Position numbers and translations under genes: made by a program
Notes under the pieces: model-generated
Told to the model about the DNA's origin: nothing
The model's database searches: none
The model's input: the letters and a program-made list of their open reading frames with translations, nothing else
Source: Bacteroidales bacterium UBA1184
GTDB lineage: Bacteria; Bacteroidota; Bacteroidia; Bacteroidales; ML635J-15
NCBI GenBank assembly: GCA_002310235.1
Contig: DBYO01000015.1
Coordinates: 24,956 to 41,603, forward strand
DNA: 16,648 bases
Direction of reading: 5' to 3'
Shown here: piece by piece, positions 1 to 7,615 of the stretch
Layout of the letters: each line of letters starts with the position of its first letter
How positions within the stretch are numbered: the first letter of the stretch is position 1

Positions 1-1218
1 CTTGTTCTTAAAGGCCGCAACCGCACCTACGATTCTTTGGTGACTGAATACCATGTGGGAGAGTTGACTTTCGACACGTTGGCCAAAACATACCAAAAAC
101 AAACCGGACTACCTTTTGAGGAGAAACTGTTACAATCGTTCTCATTGGTGACCGATGACGGCTTGCTCACACAAGCAGGCGTACTTTTCTCCGACCAATG
201 TCCATACCGCCATTCCAGTCTTTATTGCACCCGCTGGAACGGTTTGGAAAAAGATGACGCCCTCGATTCGCGCGAGTACCAAGGCAACTTGCTCACATTG
301 TTGGATGCGGGTGTGCAATTTATGACCCTGCACAACAAGAAAGGCTGGATAAAATTGCCTAACCGCCGTTTGGACACGCCCGACTATTCCGACCGTGCCT
401 TGTTCGAGGCCTTGGTCAATGCGCTCATCCACCGCGACTATTCCGAACTGGGTAGCGAGGTTCACATCGACATCTACGACAACCGGTTGGTCATCTACTC
501 GCCTGGCGGCATGTTCGACGGCAGTATGATACAGAACCGCGATTTGAACGAGGTGCCCTCCAGACGCCGCAACCCCATCTTGGCCGATGTGTTCACGCAG
601 TTCGGATATATGGAGAAACGAGGCAGCGGCTTGCGCAAAATCCGCAACGAAACCGCCAAATTACCCGGATTTACCAATGAAAAACGGCCTACTTTCCGTT
701 CGCAGTACGAATCGTTCTTCACCGAGATTTTGAATAATAATTATAGTTATAAGGTTCAGTGTGAAGTTCAAAATGGTACTCGCGATGGCAGTATAAATGG
801 CAGTATAAATGGCAGTGTAAATGGCAGTGTAAAAACACCGAAACTAACTAAAAGACAATTAGATATAATCAATGTTATTACTACTGCCACAAACAAACTT
901 GGCAGTGTAAATGGCAGTGTAAAAAATGGGCTAACAACCCAAGAAATCATGTCTAAATTAAAACTGTCAGAACGGACTGCATATCGTGAATTAGCCATAC
1001 TCAAACAATTAGGACTTATTCAACGTATTGGCTCCGACAAAACTGGCCATTGGGAAGTAACATGTCCCCCGAATGTCCCTCAAAATGTCCCCCAAGATGG
1101 CAGTATAAATGGCAGTATAAATGACATTGATGTCGTAAAAGATGTCGCAAAAGATGTCGTAAAAGATGTCGTAAAAAATGTCGCAAAAAATGTCGCAAAA
1201 AAAAGCAAGAAGCAATGA
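1..1218 (+). CDS. COG2865-type ATP-binding / winged-helix protein, 5' end outside window
   Basis: The reading frame is open from base 1, so the N-terminus, expected to hold an AlbA_2/Schlafen-like DNA-binding domain, lies outside the window. What remains matches the C-terminal half of COG2865 proteins (putative transcriptional regulators often found inside type I restriction-modification loci). Visible parts: a GHKL-like ATPase region with an N-box (EALVNALIHRDY, about 415-450), the IYSPGG segment near 493-513 and a RGSGL glycine loop near 622-636; then a winged helix (TTQEIMSKLKLSERTAYREL, about 931-1000, with its wing to about 1055). Blocks of four-residue repeats lie before and after the helix: NGSI/NGSV, NVPQ, DVVK/NVAK. 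The tail is lysine-rich. The stop overlaps the start of the HsdS-like fragment (ATGA), so the two were co-translated. TTG at 37 could serve as a start but is simply internal. The family call is firm. The role is not known; modulation of the linked restriction system is inference. Confidence 0.8.
   Translation, partial: LVLKGRNRTYDSLVTEYHVGELTFDTLAKTYQKQTGLPFEEKLLQSFSLVTDDGLLTQAGVLFSDQCPYRHSSLYCTRWNGLEKDDALDSREYQGNLLTLLDAGVQFMTLHNKKGWIKLPNRRLDTPDYSDRALFEALVNALIHRDYSELGSEVHIDIYDNRLVIYSPGGMFDGSMIQNRDLNEVPSRRRNPILADVFTQFGYMEKRGSGLRKIRNETAKLPGFTNEKRPTFRSQYESFFTEILNNNYSYKVQCEVQNGTRDGSINGSINGSVNGSVKTPKLTKRQLDIINVITTATNKLGSVNGSVKNGLTTQEIMSKLKLSERTAYRELAILKQLGLIQRIGSDKTGHWEVTCPPNVPQNVPQDGSINGSINDIDVVKDVAKDVVKDVVKNVAKNVAKKSKKQ
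787..834 (+). repeat. 12-bp tandem repeat, 4 units (GGCAGTRTAAAT)
   Basis: Four contiguous 12-bp units lie inside the coding sequence: 787-798, 799-810, 811-822 and 823-834. They differ only at position 7 (A or G) and in the last base. Each encodes GSIN/GSVN, and as 12 is a multiple of 3, gain or loss of units keeps the frame. Two more units occur at 901-924 and two at 1099-1122. Confidence 0.95.
901..924 (+). repeat. 12-bp tandem repeat, 2 units, same family as 787-834
   Basis: Two copies of GGCAGTGTAAAW sit directly before the winged-helix segment. They are the same unit as the block at 787-834, and about 66 bases of unique coding sequence separate the two blocks. Confidence 0.9.
1099..1122 (+). 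repeat. 12-bp tandem repeat, 2 units, same family as 787-834
   Basis: Two perfect copies of GGCAGTATAAAT lie after the winged helix. Related NVPQ-encoding units (TGTCCCYCAAAA-like) come just before them at about 1063-1097. Confidence 0.9.
1129..1200 (+). repeat. 12-bp tandem repeat, 6 units (RATGTCGYAAAA)
   Basis: Six contiguous 12-bp units (1129, 1141, 1153, 1165, 1177 and 1189) encode the DVVK/DVAK/NVAK tail of the ATP-binding protein. The unit differs in sequence from the GGCAGTRTAAAT family but has the same length and reading register of four codons. Only two positions vary (G/A at the first base, T/C at the eighth). Confidence 0.95.
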
Positions 1219-1526
1219 ACGAACTACACATAGATAAAACCCACTGGAATAAATACAGGTTTGACGAGGTTTGCTGGCAGGTGAACGAGGCAACGAAGGA
1301 CCCTGTTGCTGATGGATTGGACCATGTGGTTGGACTTGAGCATATTGAGCCAAACAACCTACACACTACCCAATGGGACACTTTGAAGAAAGAGACCACT
1401 TTCTCCCGCAAGTTCAAGAAAGGGCAAGTGCTGTTTGGCAGCCGCCGTGCTTACCAAATAATACACGGCAAAATACAAGTTGCACAAAGAGGAAGCTCTA
1501 TATCAAAAGGCGTATATGTATATTAA
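1215..1526 (+). pseudogene. hsdS: Truncated type I restriction specificity subunit (HsdS-like fragment)
   Basis: This is a 103-residue frame starting at the ATG that overlaps the stop of the upstream gene by 4 bp. Residues about 38-82 resemble the first target-recognition domain of HsdS proteins: VGLEHIEP near the start, then FKKGQVLFGSRRAYQ. In intact proteins the latter segment leads into a conserved stretch near 'FDGICSG', but here similarity stops after RRAYQ (about base 1460). The last 21 or so residues look unrelated, and neither of the other two frames continues the HsdS pattern. Complete HsdS proteins have roughly 380-450 residues and two recognition domains plus helical spacers, so this copy cannot specify a target alone. 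Deletion, recombination within a shuffling hsdS locus, or an assembly junction could each explain it. Confidence 0.7.
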
Positions 1527-1530
1527 GGAG
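1524..1530 (+). promoter_or_regulatory. Shine-Dalgarno-like TAAGGAG before nhaC
   Basis: TAAGGAG includes the TAA stop of the HsdS-like fragment. It lies 5 nt before a TTG at 1536 and 23 nt before the ATG at 1554, both in the nhaC frame. The spacing would favour the TTG. The ATG begins a more typical family N-terminus, so the start remains undecided. Confidence 0.4.
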
Positions 1531-1553
1531 TATTATTGATAATATCAAACAAT

Positions 1554-2990
1554 ATGAATTCCCCCACCCCTCATATCCATTGGACAATCGCACTCATTCC
1601 GTTTGCGGTACTTGTGGCATTACAGATACTAGTAATTAAGGAATTCGGTTCCGATGCCATTGATGGCGCAAGCCAAACGGCTCTGCTATTCGCTGCTGCA
1701 GTGGCTATTGCCATAGCAATGATTGGATACAAAGTGAAATGGAATCAGATTAGCGGAGCCATAGGCGACAATATAAAAGCCATTGGTACAGCTGTTATCA
1801 TTCTTTTCCTCATCGGTGCAGTCTCGGGCAGCTGGATGCTGAGCGGCGTAGTGCCTACAATGATTTTCTATGGGATGAAGATCCTCACGCCTTCGCTTTT
1901 CCTATTCATGGCATGCATTATCTGCGCCCTAGTATCGCTGATAACAGGCAGTTCATGGACTACCGTGGCAACTGTCGGCATAGCATTGCTGGGCATAGGC
2001 ACGGCTCACGGATTCTCGGCAGGATGGACGGCTGGCGCAATTATTTCGGGAGCATACTTCGGCGACAAGATTTCGCCACTTTCCGACACCACAGTGTTGG
2101 CTTCATCGGTTGGCGAAGTTCCACTATTCAAGCACATCCGCTACATGCTTATCACCACCGTGCCATCGTTTGTAATAACCCTGATAATTTTCCTCATAGT
2201 AAGCTTAAATCATTCGGCAGAAAGCACAGCACAGGCCGAATCGTTTGCCGAAGGTCTGCAAAACACCTTTGTCATCAACCCCTGGCTTATGCTTATACCG
2301 TTATTCACAGCCGTACTCATTGCGTTGAAACTTCCCGCAGCCGTAATCTTGTTTCTGTCGGCTTTGGTTGCTGGCATAACAATGCTTTTTGCCCAACCCG
2401 ACATTGTTGCACAGATTGGTGAAGAAAACAGTTTCCGCGGCTTGATGGTCACTTACTACGACAGCACCTCCATCGACACGGGCAACGAAACACTCAGCAA
2501 CCTTGTGCAGACACGCGGCATGAAAGGTATGTTAAGCACGGTATTCCTCATTTTCTGCGCATCGGCGTTTGGCGGAGCACTTACAGGAGGCGGCATGATG
2601 AGAAGTATAACAGCAGCCTTGGCGCGTGGCATAAGCGGCAGACGCTCAATAGTAACATCTACGGTAGCGACAGGTCTTTTCTCTAATATGGCTACAGGCG
2701 ACCAATACCTAAGCATAGTGCTGACAGGAAATATATACAAGCAACTTTACAAGGATAAAGGTTTCGAAGGACGACTGCTGAGCCGCTCTACCGAAGACTC
2801 GGCAACAGTAACCTCTGTGCTTGTACCATGGAACTCCTGTGGTATGACTCAATCAATGGTGCTGAAAGTCTCAACGCTCGAATACCTTCCCTACTGCTTC
2901 TTCAACATAATTTCTCCGCTAATGTCAATAGCAATTGCTTTTGTTGGGTACAAAATCTTTAAACGTACCGACGACGAAGCTACAGAGTAA
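1554..2990 (+). CDS. nhaC: NhaC-family Na+/H+ antiporter
   Basis: Integral inner-membrane exchanger of Na+ and H+ of the NhaC family (ion transporter superfamily), acting in pH and sodium homeostasis. The 478-residue protein is hydrophobic throughout, with about a dozen predicted membrane segments. It carries the family signature: GSSWTTVATVGIALLG at about residues 132-147, GAIISGAYFGDKISPLSDTT at 161-180, and near the C-terminus STEDSATVTSVLVPWNSCG (about bases 2786-2843). I prefer the ATG at 1554. A TTG at 1536 in the same frame has the better-spaced Shine-Dalgarno and would add six residues. The gene begins only 9-27 bp after the broken hsdS fragment, so its native promoter may have been replaced or lie inside that fragment. 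It converges with the M1 peptidase gene; no clear terminator is visible in the 50-bp gap. Confidence 0.93.
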   Translation: MNSPTPHIHWTIALIPFAVLVALQILVIKEFGSDAIDGASQTALLFAAAVAIAIAMIGYKVKWNQISGAIGDNIKAIGTAVIILFLIGAVSGSWMLSGVVPTMIFYGMKILTPSLFLFMACIICALVSLITGSSWTTVATVGIALLGIGTAHGFSAGWTAGAIISGAYFGDKISPLSDTTVLASSVGEVPLFKHIRYMLITTVPSFVITLIIFLIVSLNHSAESTAQAESFAEGLQNTFVINPWLMLIPLFTAVLIALKLPAAVILFLSALVAGITMLFAQPDIVAQIGEENSFRGLMVTYYDSTSIDTGNETLSNLVQTRGMKGMLSTVFLIFCASAFGGALTGGGMMRSITAALARGISGRRSIVTSTVATGLFSNMATGDQYLSIVLTGNIYKQLYKDKGFEGRLLSRSTEDSATVTSVLVPWNSCGMTQSMVLKVSTLEYLPYCFFNIISPLMSIAIAFVGYKIFKRTDDEATE

Positions 2991-3040
2991 ACACTCCTAG
3001 CTAATGCTATATTTTTACGGCTTTATGCGATTCTATAAAT

Positions 3041-5356
3041 TTACCTCACCTCAATCTTCCTACTAGCCGACGACTTTCCGTTGCTTACAACTACAATGTA
3101 GGTTCCAGCAGAAAGATGATGCAAATTCATATCAATGTAGTCTCCTTTTACTTTCTTGTGCAACACCACTTTGCCACTCATATCAACGACAGATACATTG
3201 CCATTGAAAGTGGAACCGAATGAAACATTCAGCATCTCTGATGTTGGATTAGGATATACAGAAAACGATGATTCACTCAAAGTCGAAATTCCATTGTAAC
3301 CGTTACGGATTGCCAAAGCATACTCGCCATCGGCAAACTCATTGACGGTAAATCGCTGCCCTGTCTTGCTATACTGAGCGGGAATCACTCGCCAATTTTC
3401 AGACCTATCGCGACGATATACCAATGCTAAAGAATCGCGGTCGGAACTTTGAATATATGGCATTTCCCAACCTGGCGGAGTAGAGCTGCTAGTACAATTG
3501 AATTTAAATTTCATGCTTGCCGTAAAATTATTAGGCCTGATGCTTTCGACCAACCAATATCTGCTTGGAACAATCTGCAAACCTTCGATTGGTTCAATGA
3601 AATCATCTGGAGCAACATAATTGCTAGTAACACGAACTATTGCATCACCTTCAATATCGGAAACAGACATAATACAATCGACTTTTGAGAATGTTTTGCT
3701 GCCAGTACTATTTACAACAATAGCCTGGTCAACTGTCGCATCAGAAGTATGTTCGTAAAAGTCACACATTACAAGCGCAGGATTGAACGGAATTGTGAAT
3801 GTCTGACTACCAGTTTCGCCCGAAAATTCAAGCACTTTTGTTTCTGTTGTAAAATCCGATTTCATGAAAGTAATTTCAATGCGGTTATTATCGGTAAACA
3901 TCTCTCGTTCAAGTAGTTTCTGACGCACATAAACTGTAACATCATAGTTCTCGCCATTGGGAACTATTATAGTTGAATCGATTGAGAAATGTGGGAAACC
4001 CTTTGTAAACACCCATCCATCGAAAAACGCGGTCATGTCGATTTCTGTACGCTGCGAAATAAAGTCGCGCAACTGATACGAAGTTGCATTCTTGTACGAA
4101 TATTCGTTGAGATATGCTCTCATTGTTTCAAAAAAGATCTCATCGCCCAAATAGTTACGCAATGTGTGAATTACCGACGCCCCCTTGTCGTAAACCGTTG
4201 ACGAATACGTATTCTCTACCGGGAAAGGTGAAACTGGATGGTAGCCATCATCATAATAAGTCTTGGTAAGCACCTTGTAATGCGCATCATGACGATATTC
4301 CAATGCAGCATCGATACCACAAACAAACTCCTTCCAGATAGTTTCACAATAAGTAGCCCAACCCTCGTTGAGCCACATATCCTCTGCAGTAGCACAAGTT
4401 ACCAAATCGCCAAACCAATGATGGGCAAGTTCGTGATAATAAAGCGTTTCGTAAACACCTGGGCCTTGTGTAACAAAAGCACGTCCGATGGAAATATTTC
4501 CGACATGTTCCATTGCGCCGTTAGCAAAGTTAACCAGCACATATCCGATGCGTTGCCATGGATATTCGCCTAACAAAGTTTCAAAAACGCGCATTGTTGT
4601 ATCCAAACGGTAAAAAGAGCCTGCGATCTTTGCACTATCGGTTGGATATCCGTAGATATCGACTGGAATATCACGAGAAATGCCATGATACACATGATGA
4701 TGGTGATAATATGCTCCGACTGCCACCGATTGCAAATAAGTCGGAATTTCCTGTGTAAGTTCCCAGCGGTAAGTGGTTTTGCCATTCACTTCGTCAACCT
4801 GAGTATCGACAAGTTCACCGCTCGAAATGGCAGTATTTTCAGACTGAGTGGTTATGATAGTAGTATATTTTGCCTTGTCGGTAAAATTATCATTACATGG
4901 AAACCACACACGGCCGTAATTATGAGGTAAATCATGAAATCCACAGCCCATATTGAAGGCGTAGTTACCCGAGAAGTAGAATCCCCCCAACTCTGGGTCT
5001 TGCTGCGGCGCACCATGGTAATACACATCGAGGTCGAAAGGCTGGTTGACTACAGGTGCCGATGCAAAATTAATCGTTATTATGGTATCGTTATGCAAGA
5101 ATGAAGTCACCTCGTAGTCATTGCTGCCGATAGAATCTATGGTTAGATGCTGCAAATACAAATATATTGTCGTGACATTTTCCTCAGTAGTGGACAGGTT
5201 CAGAACTGTATTACCAGAAATTGTCTTTCCTGAAAAATCGCTGATGTCAAGGTCTATTGTGTAATGCTTTACATCAATGAGACCTTCATAAGCGTGCTGA
5301 GCGAAAGTCAGCAACGGCAACAAAGCTACAACGAGCAACGAAATTATTCTTTTCAT
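3041..5356 (-). CDS. Secreted M1-family zinc aminopeptidase with T9SS sorting domain
   Basis: This 771-residue zinc metallopeptidase would remove N-terminal amino acids from peptides outside the cell. In order: a signal peptide (about 1-20, ending TFAQ); the M1 N-terminal beta domain; the substrate-binding GAMEH (280-284); the zinc site HELAHH at 308-313 with the third ligand E331 in NEG, giving the exact HEXXH-18-E spacing; and Y389 in the position expected for the catalytic tyrosine. A beta-rich C-terminal region follows, ending in a type A T9SS sorting domain (about 698-771: SVYPNPTSE, then NVSVVDMSGKVV, LSAGTYIVVV, final KIEVR). That domain would direct export and attachment to the cell surface or release. 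A run of four histidines at 218-221 is unusual. The gene starts 11 bp after the S46 peptidase gene and is probably its operon partner. Substrate preference cannot be read from the sequence. Confidence 0.94.
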   Translation of the reverse strand: MKRIISLLVVALLPLLTFAQHAYEGLIDVKHYTIDLDISDFSGKTISGNTVLNLSTTEENVTTIYLYLQHLTIDSIGSNDYEVTSFLHNDTIITINFASAPVVNQPFDLDVYYHGAPQQDPELGGFYFSGNYAFNMGCGFHDLPHNYGRVWFPCNDNFTDKAKYTTIITTQSENTAISSGELVDTQVDEVNGKTTYRWELTQEIPTYLQSVAVGAYYHHHHVYHGISRDIPVDIYGYPTDSAKIAGSFYRLDTTMRVFETLLGEYPWQRIGYVLVNFANGAMEHVGNISIGRAFVTQGPGVYETLYYHELAHHWFGDLVTCATAEDMWLNEGWATYCETIWKEFVCGIDAALEYRHDAHYKVLTKTYYDDGYHPVSPFPVENTYSSTVYDKGASVIHTLRNYLGDEIFFETMRAYLNEYSYKNATSYQLRDFISQRTEIDMTAFFDGWVFTKGFPHFSIDSTIIVPNGENYDVTVYVRQKLLEREMFTDNNRIEITFMKSDFTTETKVLEFSGETGSQTFTIPFNPALVMCDFYEHTSDATVDQAIVVNSTGSKTFSKVDCIMSVSDIEGDAIVRVTSNYVAPDDFIEPIEGLQIVPSRYWLVESIRPNNFTASMKFKFNCTSSSTPPGWEMPYIQSSDRDSLALVYRRDRSENWRVIPAQYSKTGQRFTVNEFADGEYALAIRNGYNGISTLSESSFSVYPNPTSEMLNVSFGSTFNGNVSVVDMSGKVVLHKKVKGDYIDMNLHHLSAGTYIVVVSNGKSSASRKIEVR

Positions 5357-5367
5357 AGGTACATTTT

Positions 5368-7515
5368 TTACTTTCTAATCTCCATTTCATCAATGAGATG
5401 GCTTGCGCCAGCAAACTTATCAATCAGGAACAAGGCGTAGCGGATGTCGAGCGAAATATTTCTGCACATTTCGGGGTCGTACATAATGTCGCTCATGGTG
5501 CCTTCCCAGTTGCGGTCGAAGTTTACACCAATGAGTTCGCCATTACCATTGATGACTGGACTACCCGAATTTCCACCTGTAGTATGGTTTGTTGCTGTGA
5601 AAGCCACATGCAACTTGCCATCCTTGTCGGCATAGCGACCATAATCTTTTTTCTCGTACAATTCTTTCAGCCTTGCAGGAACCTTATAGTCGTAAATGTC
5701 GGGATTGTCCTTTTCGATAATGCCGTCAAGGGTTGTAAAGTATTCGTAGTCGATTCCATCGGCTGGCTGATAAGGAGTAACTTGTCCGTAAGTAACACGC
5801 AATGTGAAGTTTGCATCGGGGAAGAAACGCTTCTGCGGTTCGTATTCCATCTGCGCCTTCATATAGATACGGTCGAGCTTACCTATGCGGGCATCGCAAT
5901 CAATAAGAGCCATACGGATATCTTTTTTATACATGTCCATGATTTCCTTTGCGATGCAATATATAGGATCGGAAGTCAATGTCTTTGCCGACTTCGACGA
6001 AAGTCCGTTTACAAAATTGTCGAACTTCGTTTGGTTTGCAAATACAGACTTCGAGAAGCAGTATTCGGCAAATGCCATATACTTGTCGGATGCAGACTTT
6101 GCAACTTTATCGATATTCGAATATGCTGACGGCCAATATTTTTCGGGCATATTTTCCTTGTATATGCGTGTCATTTCGGCAAAGAGACGGATTTCTACCT
6201 GCTCGTCGTAGTCCTTATAATTGCCCTTCGACTTCGACAATGCCATTTCCTTCAAGCTCTGCAAGTTTTCTGGCGATGCATCCTTGCACGATTCAAGCAT
6301 GCGCATCTGGTTGGCAAACGAAACAGCATAACTTCCTAATCCAGCTTCTGTTATATAGATATAAGCAAGATTTAGAGGCTTCATTTCGGCATATACATTT
6401 GCATAGTCGTTGAGCAAATCCTTGTATTCAGGCTTGTCGTTTGCCCATTTCTGGAAACCTTCTTCGAAATTGCGCTTAACAGTTACAGCATCAAGTCGTT
6501 TCAAGCCCTTAATTTCGCCCTGCCATTTTTTCCAGCCATTAGCAATACTTGCAGCCTTGTTGGAATATTGGATACGAGTGAGTTTCGACTTTTCCATGCC
6601 AGCCTTTATGACATCAAGTTTCTTGTCGCGAATGGCAATACGGGTCGGATCGGAATCATACATTACCTGTTCGACAGCCACAGCAGGCAAGTATTCCTGA
6701 GTTGTGCCCGGGTAGCCGAAGACCATTGTAAAGTCACCTTCCTGAACACCCTTGAGCGAAATCGGGAAGAATTTCTTCGGAGTGTATGGAATATTATCGT
6801 CGGAATACTTTGCTGGTTTGCCGTCCTTGCCGCAATATACGCGAAACAACGAGAAGTCGCCTGTGTGACGAGGCCACATCCAGTTGTCGGTATCGCCACC
6901 GAACTTGCCTATTGCTGATGGCGGAGCTCCAACGAGGCGCACATCCTCAAAAACTTCATTCTTGAACAGAAAATATTGGTTTCCATTGTAGAACGATTCA
7001 ATACGAGCCTGATAGTGAGTATCTTTAACCGACTCATCCTTTATCTTGGCTATGTTTGCCAAAATTTTTGTAGCGCGGTCTCCATCAGACATATCAGGAG
7101 TTACGCCATTGAGAACCTTGTCGGTAACATCTTCCATGCTTACTAAGAATGTCACAGTAAGTCCTGGACTTGCAAGTTCCTCCTTGCGGCTCATTGCCCA
7201 GAAGCCATCGGTAAGATAGTCGTGTTCGACCGAGCTATGGCGTTGTATTGTTCCGTAACCGCAATGATGGTTGGTTATCAGAAGACCTTCATTCGAAATC
7301 ATTTCGCCAGTACAACCGCCACCGAAAATCACGATTGCATCTTTCATCGATGCGTGGTTTATGCTGTATATGTCCTCGGCAGTGAGCTTAAAGCCCTTTT
7401 TCTGCATGTCAGCTATGTTGTATTTTTCTATCAGAAGGGGAAGCCACATTCCCTCATCGGCGAACAAACTGCATGATAGCAGCGCGAAAATCAAGATGCT
7501 AAATATTTTCTTCAT
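5368..7515 (-). CDS. dpp11: S46-family dipeptidyl-peptidase, DPP11-type (Asp/Glu-specific)
   Basis: Periplasmic serine exopeptidase that releases dipeptides from peptide N-termini. This supplies dipeptides as carbon and nitrogen sources in asaccharolytic Bacteroidota. The 715 residues match the family length. Visible: signal peptide (about 1-19); TNHHCGYG with catalytic H84; WPRHTGDFSLFR with D220 as the likely triad Asp; and GGNSGSPV with nucleophile S650. Eighteen residues after the nucleophile stands R668 (NFDRNWEG). In Porphyromonas gingivalis DPP11 the equivalent R673 (S655 + 18) gives preference for Asp/Glu at P1, whereas DPP7 has Gly there. The specificity call is therefore inference from one well-placed residue. 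There is no T9SS sorting domain, so it should stay in the periplasm. The gene is first in a probable two-gene operon with the M1 peptidase and has a -7 box upstream. Confidence 0.92.
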   Translation of the reverse strand: MKKIFSILIFALLSCSLFADEGMWLPLLIEKYNIADMQKKGFKLTAEDIYSINHASMKDAIVIFGGGCTGEMISNEGLLITNHHCGYGTIQRHSSVEHDYLTDGFWAMSRKEELASPGLTVTFLVSMEDVTDKVLNGVTPDMSDGDRATKILANIAKIKDESVKDTHYQARIESFYNGNQYFLFKNEVFEDVRLVGAPPSAIGKFGGDTDNWMWPRHTGDFSLFRVYCGKDGKPAKYSDDNIPYTPKKFFPISLKGVQEGDFTMVFGYPGTTQEYLPAVAVEQVMYDSDPTRIAIRDKKLDVIKAGMEKSKLTRIQYSNKAASIANGWKKWQGEIKGLKRLDAVTVKRNFEEGFQKWANDKPEYKDLLNDYANVYAEMKPLNLAYIYITEAGLGSYAVSFANQMRMLESCKDASPENLQSLKEMALSKSKGNYKDYDEQVEIRLFAEMTRIYKENMPEKYWPSAYSNIDKVAKSASDKYMAFAEYCFSKSVFANQTKFDNFVNGLSSKSAKTLTSDPIYCIAKEIMDMYKKDIRMALIDCDARIGKLDRIYMKAQMEYEPQKRFFPDANFTLRVTYGQVTPYQPADGIDYEYFTTLDGIIEKDNPDIYDYKVPARLKELYEKKDYGRYADKDGKLHVAFTATNHTTGGNSGSPVINGNGELIGVNFDRNWEGTMSDIMYDPEMCRNISLDIRYALFLIDKFAGASHLIDEMEIRK

Positions 7516-7534
7516 TTGAATAATAATTTATTGA

Positions 7535-7569
7535 CAAAGATAATGAATATTTACGATAGATTTGACAAA
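7535..7569 (-). promoter_or_regulatory. Bacteroidetes-type promoter for the peptidase operon
   Basis: On the minus strand, TATCTTTG (7542 down to 7535) fits the Bacteroidetes -7 consensus TAnnTTTG and lies 19 nt before the S46 start codon. A TTTG (7569 down to 7566) is found 23 nt further upstream, slightly more than the usual 19-21 nt for the -33 element. Confidence 0.55.
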
Positions 7570-7579
7570 GGAATTTGTG

Positions 7580-7601
7580 GTGTCACTGCGCGCAGCTACA
7601 C
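7580..7601. repeat. Imperfect 22-bp palindrome with CTGCGCGCAG core
   Basis: GTGT-CA-CTGCGCGCAG-CT-ACAC has a perfect 10-bp palindromic core and 4-bp outer arms, with two mismatched bases on each side. It lies just beyond the end of maf and upstream of the peptidase operon promoter. No T-run follows on the maf sense strand, so it is not a typical intrinsic terminator. It could be an operator or a REP-like element; the sequence does not decide. Confidence 0.4.
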
Positions 7602-7615
7602 TACAAAACCAAACA

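Noticed and set aside
787..1200. CRISPR-like array of short repeats
   Set aside because: Units are only 12 bp, contiguous and in frame inside a coding sequence; there are no spacers of constant length.
768..1417. Antisense open frames rich in repeated HFLR / DIF / LPFT peptides
   Set aside because: They are the reverse-strand reading of the 12-bp repeats, overlap two better-supported sense frames and show no family motifs or start signals.
1373..1639. Alternative frame continuing hsdS after a frameshift
   Set aside because: Checked the other two frames after base 1455: one stops at once and the other shows no HsdS-like residues, so a simple frameshift does not restore the protein.
2991..3040. 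Terminator between nhaC and the M1 peptidase gene
   Set aside because: No stem of more than about 4 bp followed by a T-run was found on either strand.
5398..6129. 243-codon open frame opposite the S46 peptidase
   Set aside because: The sense strand carries the full catalytic triad of S46; the opposite frame is a by-product of codon bias.
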